Below are positions 8,331 to 18,808 of a stretch of DNA of 51,385 nt, in pieces. Within the stretch, counting starts at the first letter, position 1. The number at the start of each line of letters is the position of its first letter. The stretch lies in assembly GCA_009773355.1 (NCBI GenBank), contig WRPG01000038.1:1-51385 (forward strand), given 5' to 3'. Made by a program: the position numbers and the translations under genes. The notes under the pieces were generated by a model. It saw only the letters and a program-made list of their open reading frames with translations. It made no database searches and was not told the DNA's origin. The DNA is from Limisphaerales bacterium. GTDB lineage: Bacteria; Verrucomicrobiota; Verrucomicrobiia; Limisphaerales; SXTU01.

Positions 8331-10259
8331 TCATTTCTTCTTCTCGTCCACGACCTCGGCGTCAATGACCGGGCCTTCGTCCTTGTCCGCCTTCTTCTCC
8401 TCCGCACCGGGCGCGCCGGTGGCGGTCTTCGTGGCCTGGGCCTTCTCGGCGGCGGCCTTCGAGAGTTGTTCGGATGCACCATGACAAGCGTCGGTGAGCT
8501 TCTCGCGGGCCTCGCGGATCTTGTCGGCGTCGGTCCCGGCCAGCGCCTCGCGGGCGGCCTTGACAGCGTCCTCAATCTTGGACTTGGCCGCACCGTCGAG
8601 TTTATCCCCGTAATCTTTGAGCAGCTTTTCGGAGCGATAGACCATGCTGTCGGTCTCGTTGCGGGCCTCGATTTCCTCGCGCTTGGCCTTGTCTTCCTCG
8701 GCGTGGGCCTCGGCGTCCTTGCGCATCTTCTCGACCTCGTCCTTCGAGAGGCCGCTGCTGGCGGTGATGGTGATCTTCTGCTCCTTGCCGGTGCCCAGAT
8801 CCTTGGCGCTGACGTGGAGGATGCCGTTGGCGTCAATGTCGAAGGTCACTTCGATCTGTGGCATGCCGCGCGGCGCAGGCGGGATGTCCGTGAGGTGGAA
8901 CTTGCCGATGGTCTTGTTGTCGCGGCTGAACTGGCGCTCGCCCTGCAGCACATGAATCTCGACGCCCGGCTGGTTGTCGCTGGCGGTGGAGAAGATTTCC
9001 GACTTGCGGGTCGGGATGGTCGTGTTGCGCTCGATCAGCCGCGTGAACACGCCGCCGAGCGTCTCGATCCCGAGCGAAAGCGGGGTCACGTCGAGCAGGA
9101 GCACGTCCTTGACCTCGCCCTTGAGCACGCCGCCCTGGATGCCCGCGCCGATGGCGACGACTTCATCCGGGTTCACGCCTTGGTGCGGGGGCTTGCTGAC
9201 GAGCGTCTTGGCCGTCTCGACGACGCGGGGCATGCGGGTCATGCCGCCGACGAGCACCAGCTCGTCAATCTTGTCCGCGCTCAGGCCGGCATCGTGCATG
9301 CAGTCCTTCACCGGCTTGATGGTGCGCTCGAACAACTCGTCGCAGAGCTGCTCCATCTTGGCGCGCGTGAGCTTGGTGGAAATGTGCTTCGGCCCGCTGG
9401 CGTCAGCGGTCACGAACGGCAGGTTGATGTCATAGACCTGCGAGCTGGACAGCGCGATCTTCGCCTTCTCGGCTTCTTCCTTGATGCGCTGGAGCGCGTC
9501 CGGCTGCTTGCGGAGATCAATGCCCGCGTCCTTTTTGAACTCGTCGAGAATCCAGTCCATGATGCGGTTGTCCCAGTCGTCACCGCCGAGGTGCGTGTCG
9601 CCGTTCGTCGCCTTCACCTCAAAGACGCCGTCGCCGATCTCCAGCACGCTGATGTCGAACGTGCCGCCGCCGAGGTCATACACCGCGATCTTCTCATCCT
9701 TCTTCTTGTCGAGGCCGTAGGCGAGCGACGCGGCGGTCGGCTCGTTGATGATGCGGAGCACTTCGAGGCCGGCGATCTTGCCCGCGTCCTTCGTGGCCTG
9801 CCGCTGCGAGTCGTTGAAGTAGGCCGGCACCGTGATGACCGCCTGCGTGATCGTCTCGCCCAAGCGCGTCTCGGCATCGGCCTTGAGCTTGGCGAGGATC
9901 ATCGCGGAAATTTCCGGCGGGCTGAACTGCTGCGGCTTGCCATCAATTTCGACCTCCACCGCGACGTCGCCATTGTCGGCCTTCACCACCTTGTAAGGCA
10001 CGCGCTTGATCTCCTCCTGCACCTCGGAAAACTTCCGGCCCATGAACCGCTTGATGGAATAAACCGTGTTGCGCGGGTTCGTCACCGCCTGGCGCTTGGC
10101 CGCCTCGCCCACGACGCGCTCGCCGGCCTTGGTGAACGCCACGACCGACGGCGTGGTGCGTTTGCCCTCGGAGTTTTCGAGGACCAGCGGCTCGCCGCCC
10201 TCCATGACCGCCATGCAGGAGTTCGTCGTGCCCAAATCAATGCCCAGAACTTTTGCCAT
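8331..10259 (-). CDS. dnaK: Molecular chaperone DnaK (Hsp70)
   Basis: The 642-residue Hsp70 begins [20 protein letters not shown] (phosphate-1 loop). It contains [13 protein letters not shown], the phosphate-2 motif [13 protein letters not shown], and [11 protein letters not shown], then the substrate-binding beta-domain ([17 protein letters not shown]) and the helical lid. It ends in an acidic [20 protein letters not shown] tail that closes with KKK, with the EVVDE motif used by many bacterial DnaKs. Length is standard. It acts in the cytosol with DnaJ and GrpE, neither of which is in this window. It lies immediately upstream of groES in the same orientation with a 141-base gap, forming a chaperone block. 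Confidence 0.98.
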   Translation of the reverse strand: MAKVLGIDLGTTNSCMAVMEGGEPLVLENSEGKRTTPSVVAFTKAGERVVGEAAKRQAVTNPRNTVYSIKRFMGRKFSEVQEEIKRVPYKVVKADNGDVAVEVEIDGKPQQFSPPEISAMILAKLKADAETRLGETITQAVITVPAYFNDSQRQATKDAGKIAGLEVLRIINEPTAASLAYGLDKKKDEKIAVYDLGGGTFDISVLEIGDGVFEVKATNGDTHLGGDDWDNRIMDWILDEFKKDAGIDLRKQPDALQRIKEEAEKAKIALSSSQVYDINLPFVTADASGPKHISTKLTRAKMEQLCDELFERTIKPVKDCMHDAGLSADKIDELVLVGGMTRMPRVVETAKTLVSKPPHQGVNPDEVVAIGAGIQGGVLKGEVKDVLLLDVTPLSLGIETLGGVFTRLIERNTTIPTRKSEIFSTASDNQPGVEIHVLQGERQFSRDNKTIGKFHLTDIPPAPRGMPQIEVTFDIDANGILHVSAKDLGTGKEQKITITASSGLSKDEVEKMRKDAEAHAEEDKAKREEIEARNETDSMVYRSEKLLKDYGDKLDGAAKSKIEDAVKAAREALAGTDADKIREAREKLTDACHGASEQLSKAAAEKAQATKTATGAPGAEEKKADKDEGPVIDAEVVDEKKK

Positions 10260-10652
10260 AATATGAAACTGTTAAAAGCCGGCTCCCTCTAAGCAGTGCC
10301 AGTGCCACCAGCCCGTTTCGGCTGACAACTCCCTGAAACCCCAAGCAATTCACAGAAACCCGCCCGCCGACGATGGCCGGCTGAACGGGCAACCGCCCGC
10401 CGACTGTGCCACCAAAGGCACAAGGACCAGCACCCTGGCACAATTCTGAGGCGCAACTCGCTGATCATGAGTTTGAAGGGGCTTGCCCGCGCGGCTCCGA
10501 ACCAGCTCTGCCGGCGGGCGTCGCTGGCGGCGGCAGTTGTCGTGGCCGCCGCCGCCCGGTGCCCATGCTCAACGGTCTCGCCGCCGCGCTGATGGCGCCG
10601 GCCGAGCGGATGTTTCTGACCGGCAGGGCATCATATCTCATCGAACGCAGAC
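10260..10652. other. dnaK upstream region, no convincing gene
   Basis: The spacer between the convergently ordered minus-strand gene at 10653 and dnaK holds the dnaK promoter region. It has a 6-bp stem TGTGCC-ACCAAA-GGCACA at 10405-10422 and repeated GCCCGCCGAC units (around 10360-10405). No clear heat-shock sigma promoter or CIRCE element could be identified. A 41-codon ORF at 10467-10592 looks like chance coding. Confidence 0.4.
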
Positions 10653-11549
10653 TCAGAACGTGTAGTTCAACTCCTTCCCCGTCTCCGGGTCTTTCGGCGC
10701 GGCCTTGAGATACTTCGGCACGAGGTCTGCGAAGCTGGCGGGGCGCTTGCCGACTTCCAACTCGTGAAGGCGAGCGGCGGCGTCCACGAGGATTTTCCTT
10801 CGCTGTCCGGCACTTCCGTTCATTGTCCTGAAGAAGCCCTCCTTGACCGGTTTCAAGTCCGTCCGCACCGAGTGGTAGATGGCGTCCGGAGTCACCAGTT
10901 GCCAGACATTGGTGCGCGAGGCGAACATCGCCTGCCGTCCCCACACGGTCGCCGGCGTTTCCACCTTCTCGTCGAGGGCGGCGAGGGTTTTGCAGATCTC
11001 CCGCGCGGAAGTGGCATCCGCTTTGACGAGCATGTCGTTGGCGTGCCGGAGAAATCTGCTCTCGATATTGGCGGCGTTGGCCATGTGCGCAGCCATGCCA
11101 CCGCGATAACGATAAGGTTCATGGGCCAGTCGCAAGGCGTCCAGCAACAGGGCACGCGCTTCATTGGTGTGCCCCAGAGACCTGAACTCATGCTGGATCA
11201 CCTGTTCAATCCCGAAGCTGAGATAGAGCAACCCGCGAAAGTAATCGCTCGCCAGCCGGGGGTCTTCTTCCAGTCGAGCAAGTGGCAGCCGGGTGGTTTT
11301 GGCCAGGCCACGTTGCGCCAGCTTCCATGCCTCGGCATTCTCAGCGCGCGAGAGGAAGGAGCCGCCGGCGGCGAATGGAGCCAGCGAAGTGCGGGCATCC
11401 GCCACCAGTCGCGCAGCCGCCAGAAAGTCCTCGAACCCATTGTCCGCCGGGAGCGCCTCCTTCTCCTTCGGCCACCACGCCCAGAGCAGGCCCAGCGGGA
11501 CGAGCACAAAGAAGAAGCCGATGCCGAGGTTCTTCTTGAGCTGGTCCAT
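10653..11549 (-). CDS. Membrane-anchored hypothetical protein
   Basis: About 298 residues from the ATG at 11549 (MDQLKKNLGIGFFFVLVPLG); an ATG 12 codons earlier is less likely because the later start places the basic residues directly before the helix. A single N-terminal transmembrane helix (about 8-26) anchors a helical periplasmic domain (AEAWKLAQRGLAKTTRLPLA; LLYLSFGIEQVIQHEFRSLG). The C-terminus ends LVPKYLKAAPKDPETGKELN, an 'LxPKYL...PxDPxTGxxL' motif that recurs at the C-terminus of many verrucomicrobial and planctomycetal extracytoplasmic proteins. The function is unknown. It is divergent from the NHL-repeat gene; the two share a control region at 11550-11632. Confidence 0.7.
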   Translation of the reverse strand: MDQLKKNLGIGFFFVLVPLGLLWAWWPKEKEALPADNGFEDFLAAARLVADARTSLAPFAAGGSFLSRAENAEAWKLAQRGLAKTTRLPLARLEEDPRLASDYFRGLLYLSFGIEQVIQHEFRSLGHTNEARALLLDALRLAHEPYRYRGGMAAHMANAANIESRFLRHANDMLVKADATSAREICKTLAALDEKVETPATVWGRQAMFASRTNVWQLVTPDAIYHSVRTDLKPVKEGFFRTMNGSAGQRRKILVDAAARLHELEVGKRPASFADLVPKYLKAAPKDPETGKELNYTF

Positions 11550-11707
11550 GCGACGAATCCAACACACGGAGAACGCGCTGGGCAACCCCTTTCCACTGGC
11601 CTCACCTTCCCGTCGGACTTACGCTCGCCGCCATCCGATACCCGGTTCTCATTCTCAGTTGCCTCCTGCTGGGTGGCCTTGGCCGTTGTCCCGCCGCATC
11701 GCATGAG

Positions 11708-12613
11708 GTGGTGCGGGACTGGCCGGCGCTGCCGGCGGGGCATGTGCTCGGGCAGTGCGTCGGGGTGGGCGTGGATTCGCGCGGGAACGTGCTGGTGTTC
11801 CATCGGAGCGGGCGCACCTGGAGCACGCCCTTTCCCACCGAACCCATCGCGTCGCCGACGGTGAGCGTGCTGGACGGGCGCACGGGCCGGTTGCTCGCCG
11901 CGTGGGGCACGAATGAGTTCATCATGCCGCATGGCCTCTCGCTCGACCACGCGGACAACGTCTGGCTCACGGATGTGGGCCGGCAGCAGGTCTTCAAGTT
12001 CTCGCCCGACGGCCGGCGGCTCCTGCTCACGCTCGGCGAGCGCGGCGTGCCGGGCGCGGACCGGACGCACTTCAACCTGCCCACGGATGTTGCGGTGCTG
12101 CCGGACGGCTCGTTCTACGTGAGCGACGGCTACCGCAACACGCGCGTGGTGAAGTTCACCGCCGAGGGCAAATACGATCTCGAGTGGGGCGGCAAGGGCG
12201 CGGGGCCGGGACAGTTCAACCTCCCGCATGGCGTGGCGGTGGACGCGTCGGGCCGCGTGATCGTGTGTGACCGGAGCAACTCGCGGCTGCAGGTCTTCGA
12301 CCCGCGCGGGAAATTCCTCGCGGAGTGGAAGGGGCCGCTCCTCGGGCGTCCGTATGGCGTGGCCACCGGCGCGGACGGCCATGTCTTCCTGATTGATGGC
12401 GGCGACGGCCCGGCGCGGACGGTGGACCGGCATCGCGCGGTGGAGCTGGACGCGGAAGGCCGCGTGGTGGACCGCTTCGGCGGCTTCGGCACGGGGCCGG
12501 GGGAGTTCCAGCTCGGGCACGACCTCGCGGTGGCGAAGGACGGCGCGGTGTATGTGGCGGACGCGGCGGGGAAACGCGTGCAGAAGTTTGTGCGGAAGAC
12601 CGCGAAGCCTTGA
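11708..12613 (+). CDS. Secreted NHL-repeat beta-propeller protein (peptidyl-glycine lyase-like)
   Basis: The 301 residues from the GTG at 11708 consist of about six NHL/beta-propeller blades: FIMPHGLSLDHADNVWLTDV, FNLPTDVAVLPDGSFYVSDG, FNLPHGVAVDASGRVIVCDR and others. This pattern is shared with the lyase domain of peptidylglycine alpha-amidating enzymes and with many exported verrucomicrobial propellers. The reading frame is open upstream without ATG, GTG or TTG, and encodes a good secretion signal (RYPVLILSCLLLGGLGRCPA) directly after an ATC codon at 11633. The true start may therefore be that ATC, or an ATG mutated or mis-sequenced there (326 residues). It is probably extracytoplasmic; lyase activity is not established. 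Confidence 0.8.
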   Translation: MVRDWPALPAGHVLGQCVGVGVDSRGNVLVFHRSGRTWSTPFPTEPIASPTVSVLDGRTGRLLAAWGTNEFIMPHGLSLDHADNVWLTDVGRQQVFKFSPDGRRLLLTLGERGVPGADRTHFNLPTDVAVLPDGSFYVSDGYRNTRVVKFTAEGKYDLEWGGKGAGPGQFNLPHGVAVDASGRVIVCDRSNSRLQVFDPRGKFLAEWKGPLLGRPYGVATGADGHVFLIDGGDGPARTVDRHRAVELDAEGRVVDRFGGFGTGPGEFQLGHDLAVAKDGAVYVADAAGKRVQKFVRKTAKP

Positions 12614-12736
12614 CCCTTGCGGCGGGCTTCACCCGAAGGAAGCGAGGAAGGGCCAGGCCGCGTCCACCTGACCCCTCGGCAAGTCTCCTGACTTGTCAAC
12701 CGGGGAAAAATCGGCATTCTCCCGGCAACCTCCAAC

Positions 12737-15700
12737 ATGCAACCGAACCGTCGCACAGTCCGCTGGCTGCTGCTCGCCGCCGCGCTCGTCACCGTCTGGA
12801 GCTTCCGCTTGCGGAACGCTTCGCAGATCCCGCCGGCCAGTCCCCCGCCGGCCCCCCCGCCGTTGGTCTCCTTGGCCGCCCGCGCGACCAGCCCGCCGGC
12901 CAGCGCCGAGGCGGCTTGGAACGGGTGGCGCGCGCAGTTGCCGGTGACAAAGCCCGCCCTCGAAGACGTGACGGAATGGCCGGCGAACCGCGCCGAGCCG
13001 TTCGAGAAGTTCCGGGAGTGGCAGGGGCAATATCGCGCGGCGGCGGACAAGGCCGCCAGGGAGGCCGAGGGCGTCGCGCTGGCGAAAAGCCGGCGGGCGG
13101 CGATGGCCCGGTGGATCGAGCGCGACCCGGAGTTTGCCCTGGCGCAGGCCGTGGGGCCGGACGCGCGGCGGGACCTGCCGCCGGCGGTGCTGGCCGAGCT
13201 GGAGCGCTGGGTCGAGGGCAAGGGCGGGCTGGAGGTGATGATCCGCTGCGGGCCGGAGGTGAAGGCCGCCGAGCAGATGACGCGCACGGTGCGGGTCAAC
13301 GGCGAGGAGTTCAAGGCGTTCGTCTATGGCCGGCGGCTGGGGCAGACGACGCGTTACGACCTGCCGGTCCACGCCGTGGCGCTGGACGGCAGGCTGGCCC
13401 TGCACAGCAGCCCGGTGCGGCAGTTGGAGCCGGGCGAGGCGCGGGAGCGCGGGTTGAATCCGCAGGGAATTCATTTGGAGACGGGGGGCGAAGTGGCTTC
13501 AGCGGCGAGCGCGGTGGACGCGTTTGCCATCGAGGCCCGGCTGCTGCAACGCGAGGCCGGGCGCGGGCCGTATCCGGCAGGCCAGACGGCGTCCGGCCAG
13601 GCACCGGCGGGGTTGCCGCCGGGCACCGCGCCGTTTCCGCCTAGTCCGGGCTGGGCGTTCGGCGTGAAACGCTTCCTCATCGTCCGCGTGGACTTCTCGG
13701 ATGACCCCGGCGGACCGTTTGACCGGAACACCGGCCAAACCATCACAACAAACATGATGAACACGGTGATGGCCACCGTGAACCAGTTCTACCTGGACAA
13801 CTCACAGGGCCAGACTTCGATCCAGACCTTCCATTTGCCAGCCGTTTTGCGGATGCCGCAGACCAAAGCTACCTACGATGCTGGCACGCCAGCCGACCTC
13901 CAAACGGACATGCAGACGGCGGCACTCCAATACGACCAGGCCAACGGCAACACGGGGCAATTCAACCCGGCGAACTACGACTTGGACACCGTGGTTTTCT
14001 CGGTGATGACCGGCGGCAACTGGCAGTTTGGAGGCCTGGCAGGAGTCGGAGCCAAACGGATGTGGATCAACGGGGAATTCACCCTGCGCCTGCTCGCCCA
14101 CGAGTTGGGGCACAATTACGGACTGTGGCATGCGAACCGCTGGGATGTCACGGGCACGGACCCGCTAGATCCCGCCGGGACGCATCTCGAATATGGGGAC
14201 GACTACGACATGATGGGCGGCAACAACGGGTCCGGCGGCAACCGGCCCATTCACTTCAACGAGTGGTTCAAGTCGTATCTCGGCTGGCTCAACACCAACC
14301 AGTGGCGCACAGCACCCACCGGCGGGGTGTATCGCCTCATGCGGCACGACCACACGAATGCCTCCGGTCTCCGCGGCATCACGGTGGGCCAGACGAACGA
14401 CCGCTCCTACTGGCTGGGCTTCCGGCACGACCTGACCAACTATGCCAAGAACAGCTTCGGGGCGACGAATTTCCTGGCCAACGGCGTGGAGATCCGCTGG
14501 GGCATGCAGGCACCAGGTCTCGCCAGCGACATGGCAGGCGAAGGCAGCCGCCTGCTCAACTTCACGCCGGCCACGGCCGATTTCACCCGGCACCCGCTGC
14601 CCGTCGGCCAGACGTTCACGGACACGAACTTCAGCCTCTCCATCACGCCGCTCGGCGTGGGCGGCACCGCGCCCAACGAGTTCATTGATGTCAACGTCAG
14701 CTACTCCATCGCGCCGGTGACGATCACCCAGAATCCGACGAACGTGACCGTGCCGGAGGGCGGCTCCGCCAGCTTCGCCGTGACTGTCACCGGAGCCGGG
14801 CCGATCACCTACCAGTGGGCGTTCAACAGCGTGAACATCCCGGGCGCGACCAGCTCCAACCTCAGCCTCACCGGCGTGACGACGAACCAGACCGGCACCT
14901 ACCTCGTGCGCGTCACCAACCCCGGCGGCACCGTCAACAGCCAGCCCGCCACGCTCACGGTGGTGCCCGTGCCGATCAACCTGTTGAGCAACGGTGGTTT
15001 TGAATTCCCGGTGTTGAGTTCCGCCACGGTGGTCAATGCAGGGGGCACGAACATCCTCGGCTGGAGCGTCGCCGGCAGCAGCCCGATGTTCTTCCTCAAC
15101 GGCCCCAGCCAGGGGGTCACGGCCCATGACGGCGCGCAGATGGTGAGCTTCAACATCAGCGACTCGCCGCCCGGCAACACGCTCGCGCAGACCTTCGTCA
15201 CCACCCAGGGCCAGGCCTACTCTGTCACCTACTACGTCTCCCGGGGCGGCGGCGGCCTCGGCACGGTGAGGCTGCGCGCCGCCGTCACCTCCGGCACCGG
15301 AGCAACGCTGGCGATGACGGACTCGACCGCCCCGGCCACCGTTGGCTGGAGTCCGGTCCAGACCTTGTTCTTTGTCGCCACCACGACGACCTCCACGCTG
15401 ACCTTCCTGGACAACTCGCTCGTGACGACGTCGGTGGACGCCTTTCTGGATGATGTCACGGTGGCCCCCGCGCCGCCCGGAGTGCCCATCATCACGGTTC
15501 CGCCGCAGGATCTGACAGTTCAGGCGGGGACCAGCGCGACCCTCACGGTGAGCGCCACCGGCACGCCGCCGCCGGCCTACCAGTGGCTTTTCAACGGCAC
15601 CAACCTGCCGGGGGCGACCAGTTCCGACCTGACGCTGGCGAACGTGCAGCCGGCCAACGCGGGCACCTACTCCGTCCGCGTCAGCAACGCCAACGGCTCC

Positions 15701-18700
15701 ACGGTCAGCCCGTCAGCGACCCTGAGCGTCATCACCTTCGCCCCGGTCGCCCACTGGAAGTTCGACGAGGTGCCGGGCAGCACCGTGGCAGTGGACAGCC
15801 AGGGCAACTTCAACGGCACCAACTCCCCCACCGGCGCGGCGTTCGTCGGCGGGGGCCGCTCCGGCAACGCGCTCAGTCTCGATCTCGCCGCCAACGGCCT
15901 GGTCAACATGGGCGACAACCTGATGCTGGGCGCGACGGACTTCACCGTTTCCGCGTGGATCAAAACGCCCCCCGGGGACACCACCGGCTTCGCCAACTTC
16001 CTGTCCAAACACGTTTCGGGCACGGGCAATGGCTATATCCTGGGCTACAACCATACGGCGATCCCCAACGGTGCCAACCACGCCTTCTTCTATGCTGGCA
16101 CCCGGACGATCTTCGCTGGCGGCTTTACGATCGTGGACGTGCCCGTCTCCACCTCAAGCGTGAACGACGGCACCTGGCACCAGATCGTCGGTGTCTATCA
16201 GGCATCCGGAAACACCACTGTTTATGTGGATGGCGCGCCGCTGGAGGGCAGCATCCTCAGTTCCCCCATTGCCGCCAACACGGCCTCGTTCCTGATTGGC
16301 GGGGTGACCGTGGGCACCACGCCGACCGGCAATTACTCCGGCTTGGTGGACGATGTCCAAATCTACAACCGCGCGCTGGCGGATGCCGAGATTGACTTCC
16401 TCTTCCAGAACCCCGGCCAGCCGGTCGTCGGCGCGCCGATTGTCACTGTGCTGGCGCAGAACACCAACGCCGTCGTGGTCGGCCAGACCGCCACGTTCGG
16501 CGTCACGAACCTCGGCATCGCGCCGTTCACCTACCAGTGGCGGTTCAATGGCACGAACCTTCCCGGCGCGACCAGCCCGACGCTCACGCTGAACAACGTG
16601 CAGACCAATCAGGGCGGCAGCTACAGCGTGCGCATTGACAACGCGCTGGGCTTCACCACCAGCACCAACGTCAGCCTCACGGTGCTCGTGCCGGCCTTTG
16701 TCATCGCGCAGCCCACGAACGTGACCGTGCTGGCGGGCGGGAGCGCCACTTTCGCCGTCACCCCGGGCGGCACGCCGCCGTTCAGCTACCAGTGGCGCTT
16801 CAACGGGACGAACCTCCCGGCGGCGAACTCGTCCACGCTGACGGTGCCCAACGCGCAGTTTGCCAGCGCGGGCGACTACTCCGTGCTCGTCGTCAATCCC
16901 TACGGCTCCACTGTCAGCTCGAACGCCGTGCTGACCGTGAATTCCCCGCCCATCATCACCGCCCAGCCGGCGGGCCGGGTCGCCTCGGTGGCCGCGCCCG
17001 CCGCGTTCACGGTCGGCGTGGCGGGCACGCCGCCCTTCACCTACCAGTGGCGGTTCAACGGCTCCAACCTTGCGGGGGCGAACGCCGCCAGCCACGTCAT
17101 CAGCGGCGTGGTGCCCGGCCACGCCGGCCTTTACTCGGTGGCGGTCACCAACGCCTACGGCTTCGCCATCAGCGCCAGCGCCCCGCTCACCGTGCTCCCG
17201 GTGCGCGTGTTCTCGCCGTGGGGCGCGGTGGCCGGCGGGGCCGGCTCGGACGGGGCGAACGCCGTGGCGGTGGACACGAACGGCAACGCGTTTGTCGCCG
17301 GGCACTTCACGGGCACGGCGCTGTTTGGCACGAACCAGCTCGTGAGCGCGGGCGTGCGGGACGGCTTCCTGGCCAAATACAGCGCCGCCGGGCAGTTGCT
17401 GTGGGTGCGCGGGTTCGGCGGTCCGGGCTTCGACGTGGTGAACGCCGTGGCGGTGGACACGAATGGCAACGCCTATGTCGTCGGCAACTTCGAGGGCACG
17501 GCCTCGTTCGGCTCGGCGGTGCTCAACAACACCAGCGCGTCGTCGTTCTCCGATGTCTTCATCGCCAAGTTCGACGCGGGCGGCACGAATGTCTGGGCGC
17601 GCGGCCTCGGCATCGCCGCCTCCAGCGACCTCGGCAACGCCGTGGCCCTGGACGGCGCGGGCAACGTCCTCGTGGCCGGCCAGTCCACCTTCCCCAGCTT
17701 CAGCGGCGTGGCGTTGACCAACCACGGGCGCATCTTCGTGGCGAAGTATGACAACGCGGGCAATCCGCTGTGGGCGCGCAAGGCCGGCGGCGGCAGCGCC
17801 GGCCAGTTTGACTCGGCCACCGCCGTCGCGGCGGACGCGGCGGGGAATGTCTATCTAGCCGGCGTGTTTGCCACGGCGACGGCGAATTTCGACGGCGGGC
17901 TGGCGCTGGGCAACGAGGGCGGCTTCGACGCCTTCCTCGCGCGGTTCGACAGCACGGGCGGCTTGCAATGGGTGCGGCAACTGGGCGGCGCGCAGGACGC
18001 CCGCGCCAACGGCGTCGCCGTGGACGCGGCGGGCAACGCCTACGTCGCCGGCGAGTTCACCGGCGCGCTGCAACTGCCCGGCACAAATCTCAGCACCACG
18101 GTTTCCGACCAGAATCTGTTCGTCGCGCGTTTCAGCCCGGCGGGGGGCGTGGACTGGGCGCGGCAGGCGGGCGGCGCGTTGCAGGATTCCGCCCGCGCCG
18201 TGACCGTGCGCGGCACGAACGTCTTCCTCGCCGGCTATTTCAGCGGGGTGGCGACGATCGGCCCGGACACCTTGTCGAGCGTGGGCAACACCTTCGACGC
18301 CTTCCTCGCGCGGCTGGACACCAACGGCAACTTCGCCTTCGCGCAGCAGGCCGGCGGCGGCGATCTCGGCGGTGATTTCGGGCTGGGCGTGGCCGTGGAC
18401 GCGAACGGCAGCGCGCTGCTGGTGGGCTACTTCAGCGGGGCCGGCGCACTGGGCGGCACCACCGCCGGCAGCGCGGGAGGCGAGGACATCTTTGTGGCGC
18501 GCTTCAACGCCTTCGCCGGCGACGCCGCGCCCACGCTCGGCTTCCTGCCCCTGTCCGGCCAGCTCCGCCTCTCGTGGCCGCTCGGCTCGTCCAGCTACAT
18601 CCTGCAAGGGGCGCCCGACCTGCGCCCGCAGTCGTGGGTGGACTTGGTGGGCGTGCTGGGCGTGGAGAACAGCGAGCTGGCGATGACCAACCAGGTGCCG

Positions 18701-18736
18701 GTCACGAACCGCTTCTTCCGCCTGCGCAAGCCCTGA
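12737..18736 (+). CDS. Giant secreted metzincin-type metalloprotease with Ig, LamG and SBBP modules
   Basis: The product is 1999 residues. An N-terminal signal anchor (RWLLLAAALVTVW, about 9-21) precedes a Pro-rich linker and a prodomain-like helical region. The catalytic region has the zinc motif HELGHNYGLWH at 455-465 (HExxHxxGxxH, metzincin class) and a Met-turn candidate YDMMGG at 490-495, similar to the gametolysin/M11-like group. Downstream modules, with approximate boundaries: Ig-like (660-745), a DUF642/choice-of-anchor-like domain starting NLLSNGGFEFP (750-915), Ig-like (917-1000), LamG-like lectin domain (1002-1228), three Ig-like domains with the repeated TYQWRFNGTNL signature (1232-1488), SBBP-type beta-propeller repeats with AVDTNGNAYVVGNF (1490-1925), and a C-terminal domain ending NRFFRLRKP. 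It probably degrades extracellular protein or glycoprotein while bound to a polymer. The Ig units are near-identical, suggesting internal duplication. Confidence 0.9.
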   Translation: MQPNRRTVRWLLLAAALVTVWSFRLRNASQIPPASPPPAPPPLVSLAARATSPPASAEAAWNGWRAQLPVTKPALEDVTEWPANRAEPFEKFREWQGQYRAAADKAAREAEGVALAKSRRAAMARWIERDPEFALAQAVGPDARRDLPPAVLAELERWVEGKGGLEVMIRCGPEVKAAEQMTRTVRVNGEEFKAFVYGRRLGQTTRYDLPVHAVALDGRLALHSSPVRQLEPGEARERGLNPQGIHLETGGEVASAASAVDAFAIEARLLQREAGRGPYPAGQTASGQAPAGLPPGTAPFPPSPGWAFGVKRFLIVRVDFSDDPGGPFDRNTGQTITTNMMNTVMATVNQFYLDNSQGQTSIQTFHLPAVLRMPQTKATYDAGTPADLQTDMQTAALQYDQANGNTGQFNPANYDLDTVVFSVMTGGNWQFGGLAGVGAKRMWINGEFTLRLLAHELGHNYGLWHANRWDVTGTDPLDPAGTHLEYGDDYDMMGGNNGSGGNRPIHFNEWFKSYLGWLNTNQWRTAPTGGVYRLMRHDHTNASGLRGITVGQTNDRSYWLGFRHDLTNYAKNSFGATNFLANGVEIRWGMQAPGLASDMAGEGSRLLNFTPATADFTRHPLPVGQTFTDTNFSLSITPLGVGGTAPNEFIDVNVSYSIAPVTITQNPTNVTVPEGGSASFAVTVTGAGPITYQWAFNSVNIPGATSSNLSLTGVTTNQTGTYLVRVTNPGGTVNSQPATLTVVPVPINLLSNGGFEFPVLSSATVVNAGGTNILGWSVAGSSPMFFLNGPSQGVTAHDGAQMVSFNISDSPPGNTLAQTFVTTQGQAYSVTYYVSRGGGGLGTVRLRAAVTSGTGATLAMTDSTAPATVGWSPVQTLFFVATTTTSTLTFLDNSLVTTSVDAFLDDVTVAPAPPGVPIITVPPQDLTVQAGTSATLTVSATGTPPPAYQWLFNGTNLPGATSSDLTLANVQPANAGTYSVRVSNANGSTVSPSATLSVITFAPVAHWKFDEVPGSTVAVDSQGNFNGTNSPTGAAFVGGGRSGNALSLDLAANGLVNMGDNLMLGATDFTVSAWIKTPPGDTTGFANFLSKHVSGTGNGYILGYNHTAIPNGANHAFFYAGTRTIFAGGFTIVDVPVSTSSVNDGTWHQIVGVYQASGNTTVYVDGAPLEGSILSSPIAANTASFLIGGVTVGTTPTGNYSGLVDDVQIYNRALADAEIDFLFQNPGQPVVGAPIVTVLAQNTNAVVVGQTATFGVTNLGIAPFTYQWRFNGTNLPGATSPTLTLNNVQTNQGGSYSVRIDNALGFTTSTNVSLTVLVPAFVIAQPTNVTVLAGGSATFAVTPGGTPPFSYQWRFNGTNLPAANSSTLTVPNAQFASAGDYSVLVVNPYGSTVSSNAVLTVNSPPIITAQPAGRVASVAAPAAFTVGVAGTPPFTYQWRFNGSNLAGANAASHVISGVVPGHAGLYSVAVTNAYGFAISASAPLTVLPVRVFSPWGAVAGGAGSDGANAVAVDTNGNAFVAGHFTGTALFGTNQLVSAGVRDGFLAKYSAAGQLLWVRGFGGPGFDVVNAVAVDTNGNAYVVGNFEGTASFGSAVLNNTSASSFSDVFIAKFDAGGTNVWARGLGIAASSDLGNAVALDGAGNVLVAGQSTFPSFSGVALTNHGRIFVAKYDNAGNPLWARKAGGGSAGQFDSATAVAADAAGNVYLAGVFATATANFDGGLALGNEGGFDAFLARFDSTGGLQWVRQLGGAQDARANGVAVDAAGNAYVAGEFTGALQLPGTNLSTTVSDQNLFVARFSPAGGVDWARQAGGALQDSARAVTVRGTNVFLAGYFSGVATIGPDTLSSVGNTFDAFLARLDTNGNFAFAQQAGGGDLGGDFGLGVAVDANGSALLVGYFSGAGALGGTTAGSAGGEDIFVARFNAFAGDAAPTLGFLPLSGQLRLSWPLGSSSYILQGAPDLRPQSWVDLVGVLGVENSELAMTNQVPVTNRFFRLRKP

Positions 18737-18808
18737 GCGCGTCGGTGGCGCGGGCGGAAATTCCCCTTTCCCGCGCGCGGCTTCCCGGCCAGAGTCGCGC
18801 CACTTGCC

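Noticed and set aside
10467-10592. 41-codon plus-strand ORF (MSLKGLARAAPNQLCRRASL)
   Set aside because: Ala-rich and short, no homology recognised, and it sits in a GC-rich spacer; could be chance.
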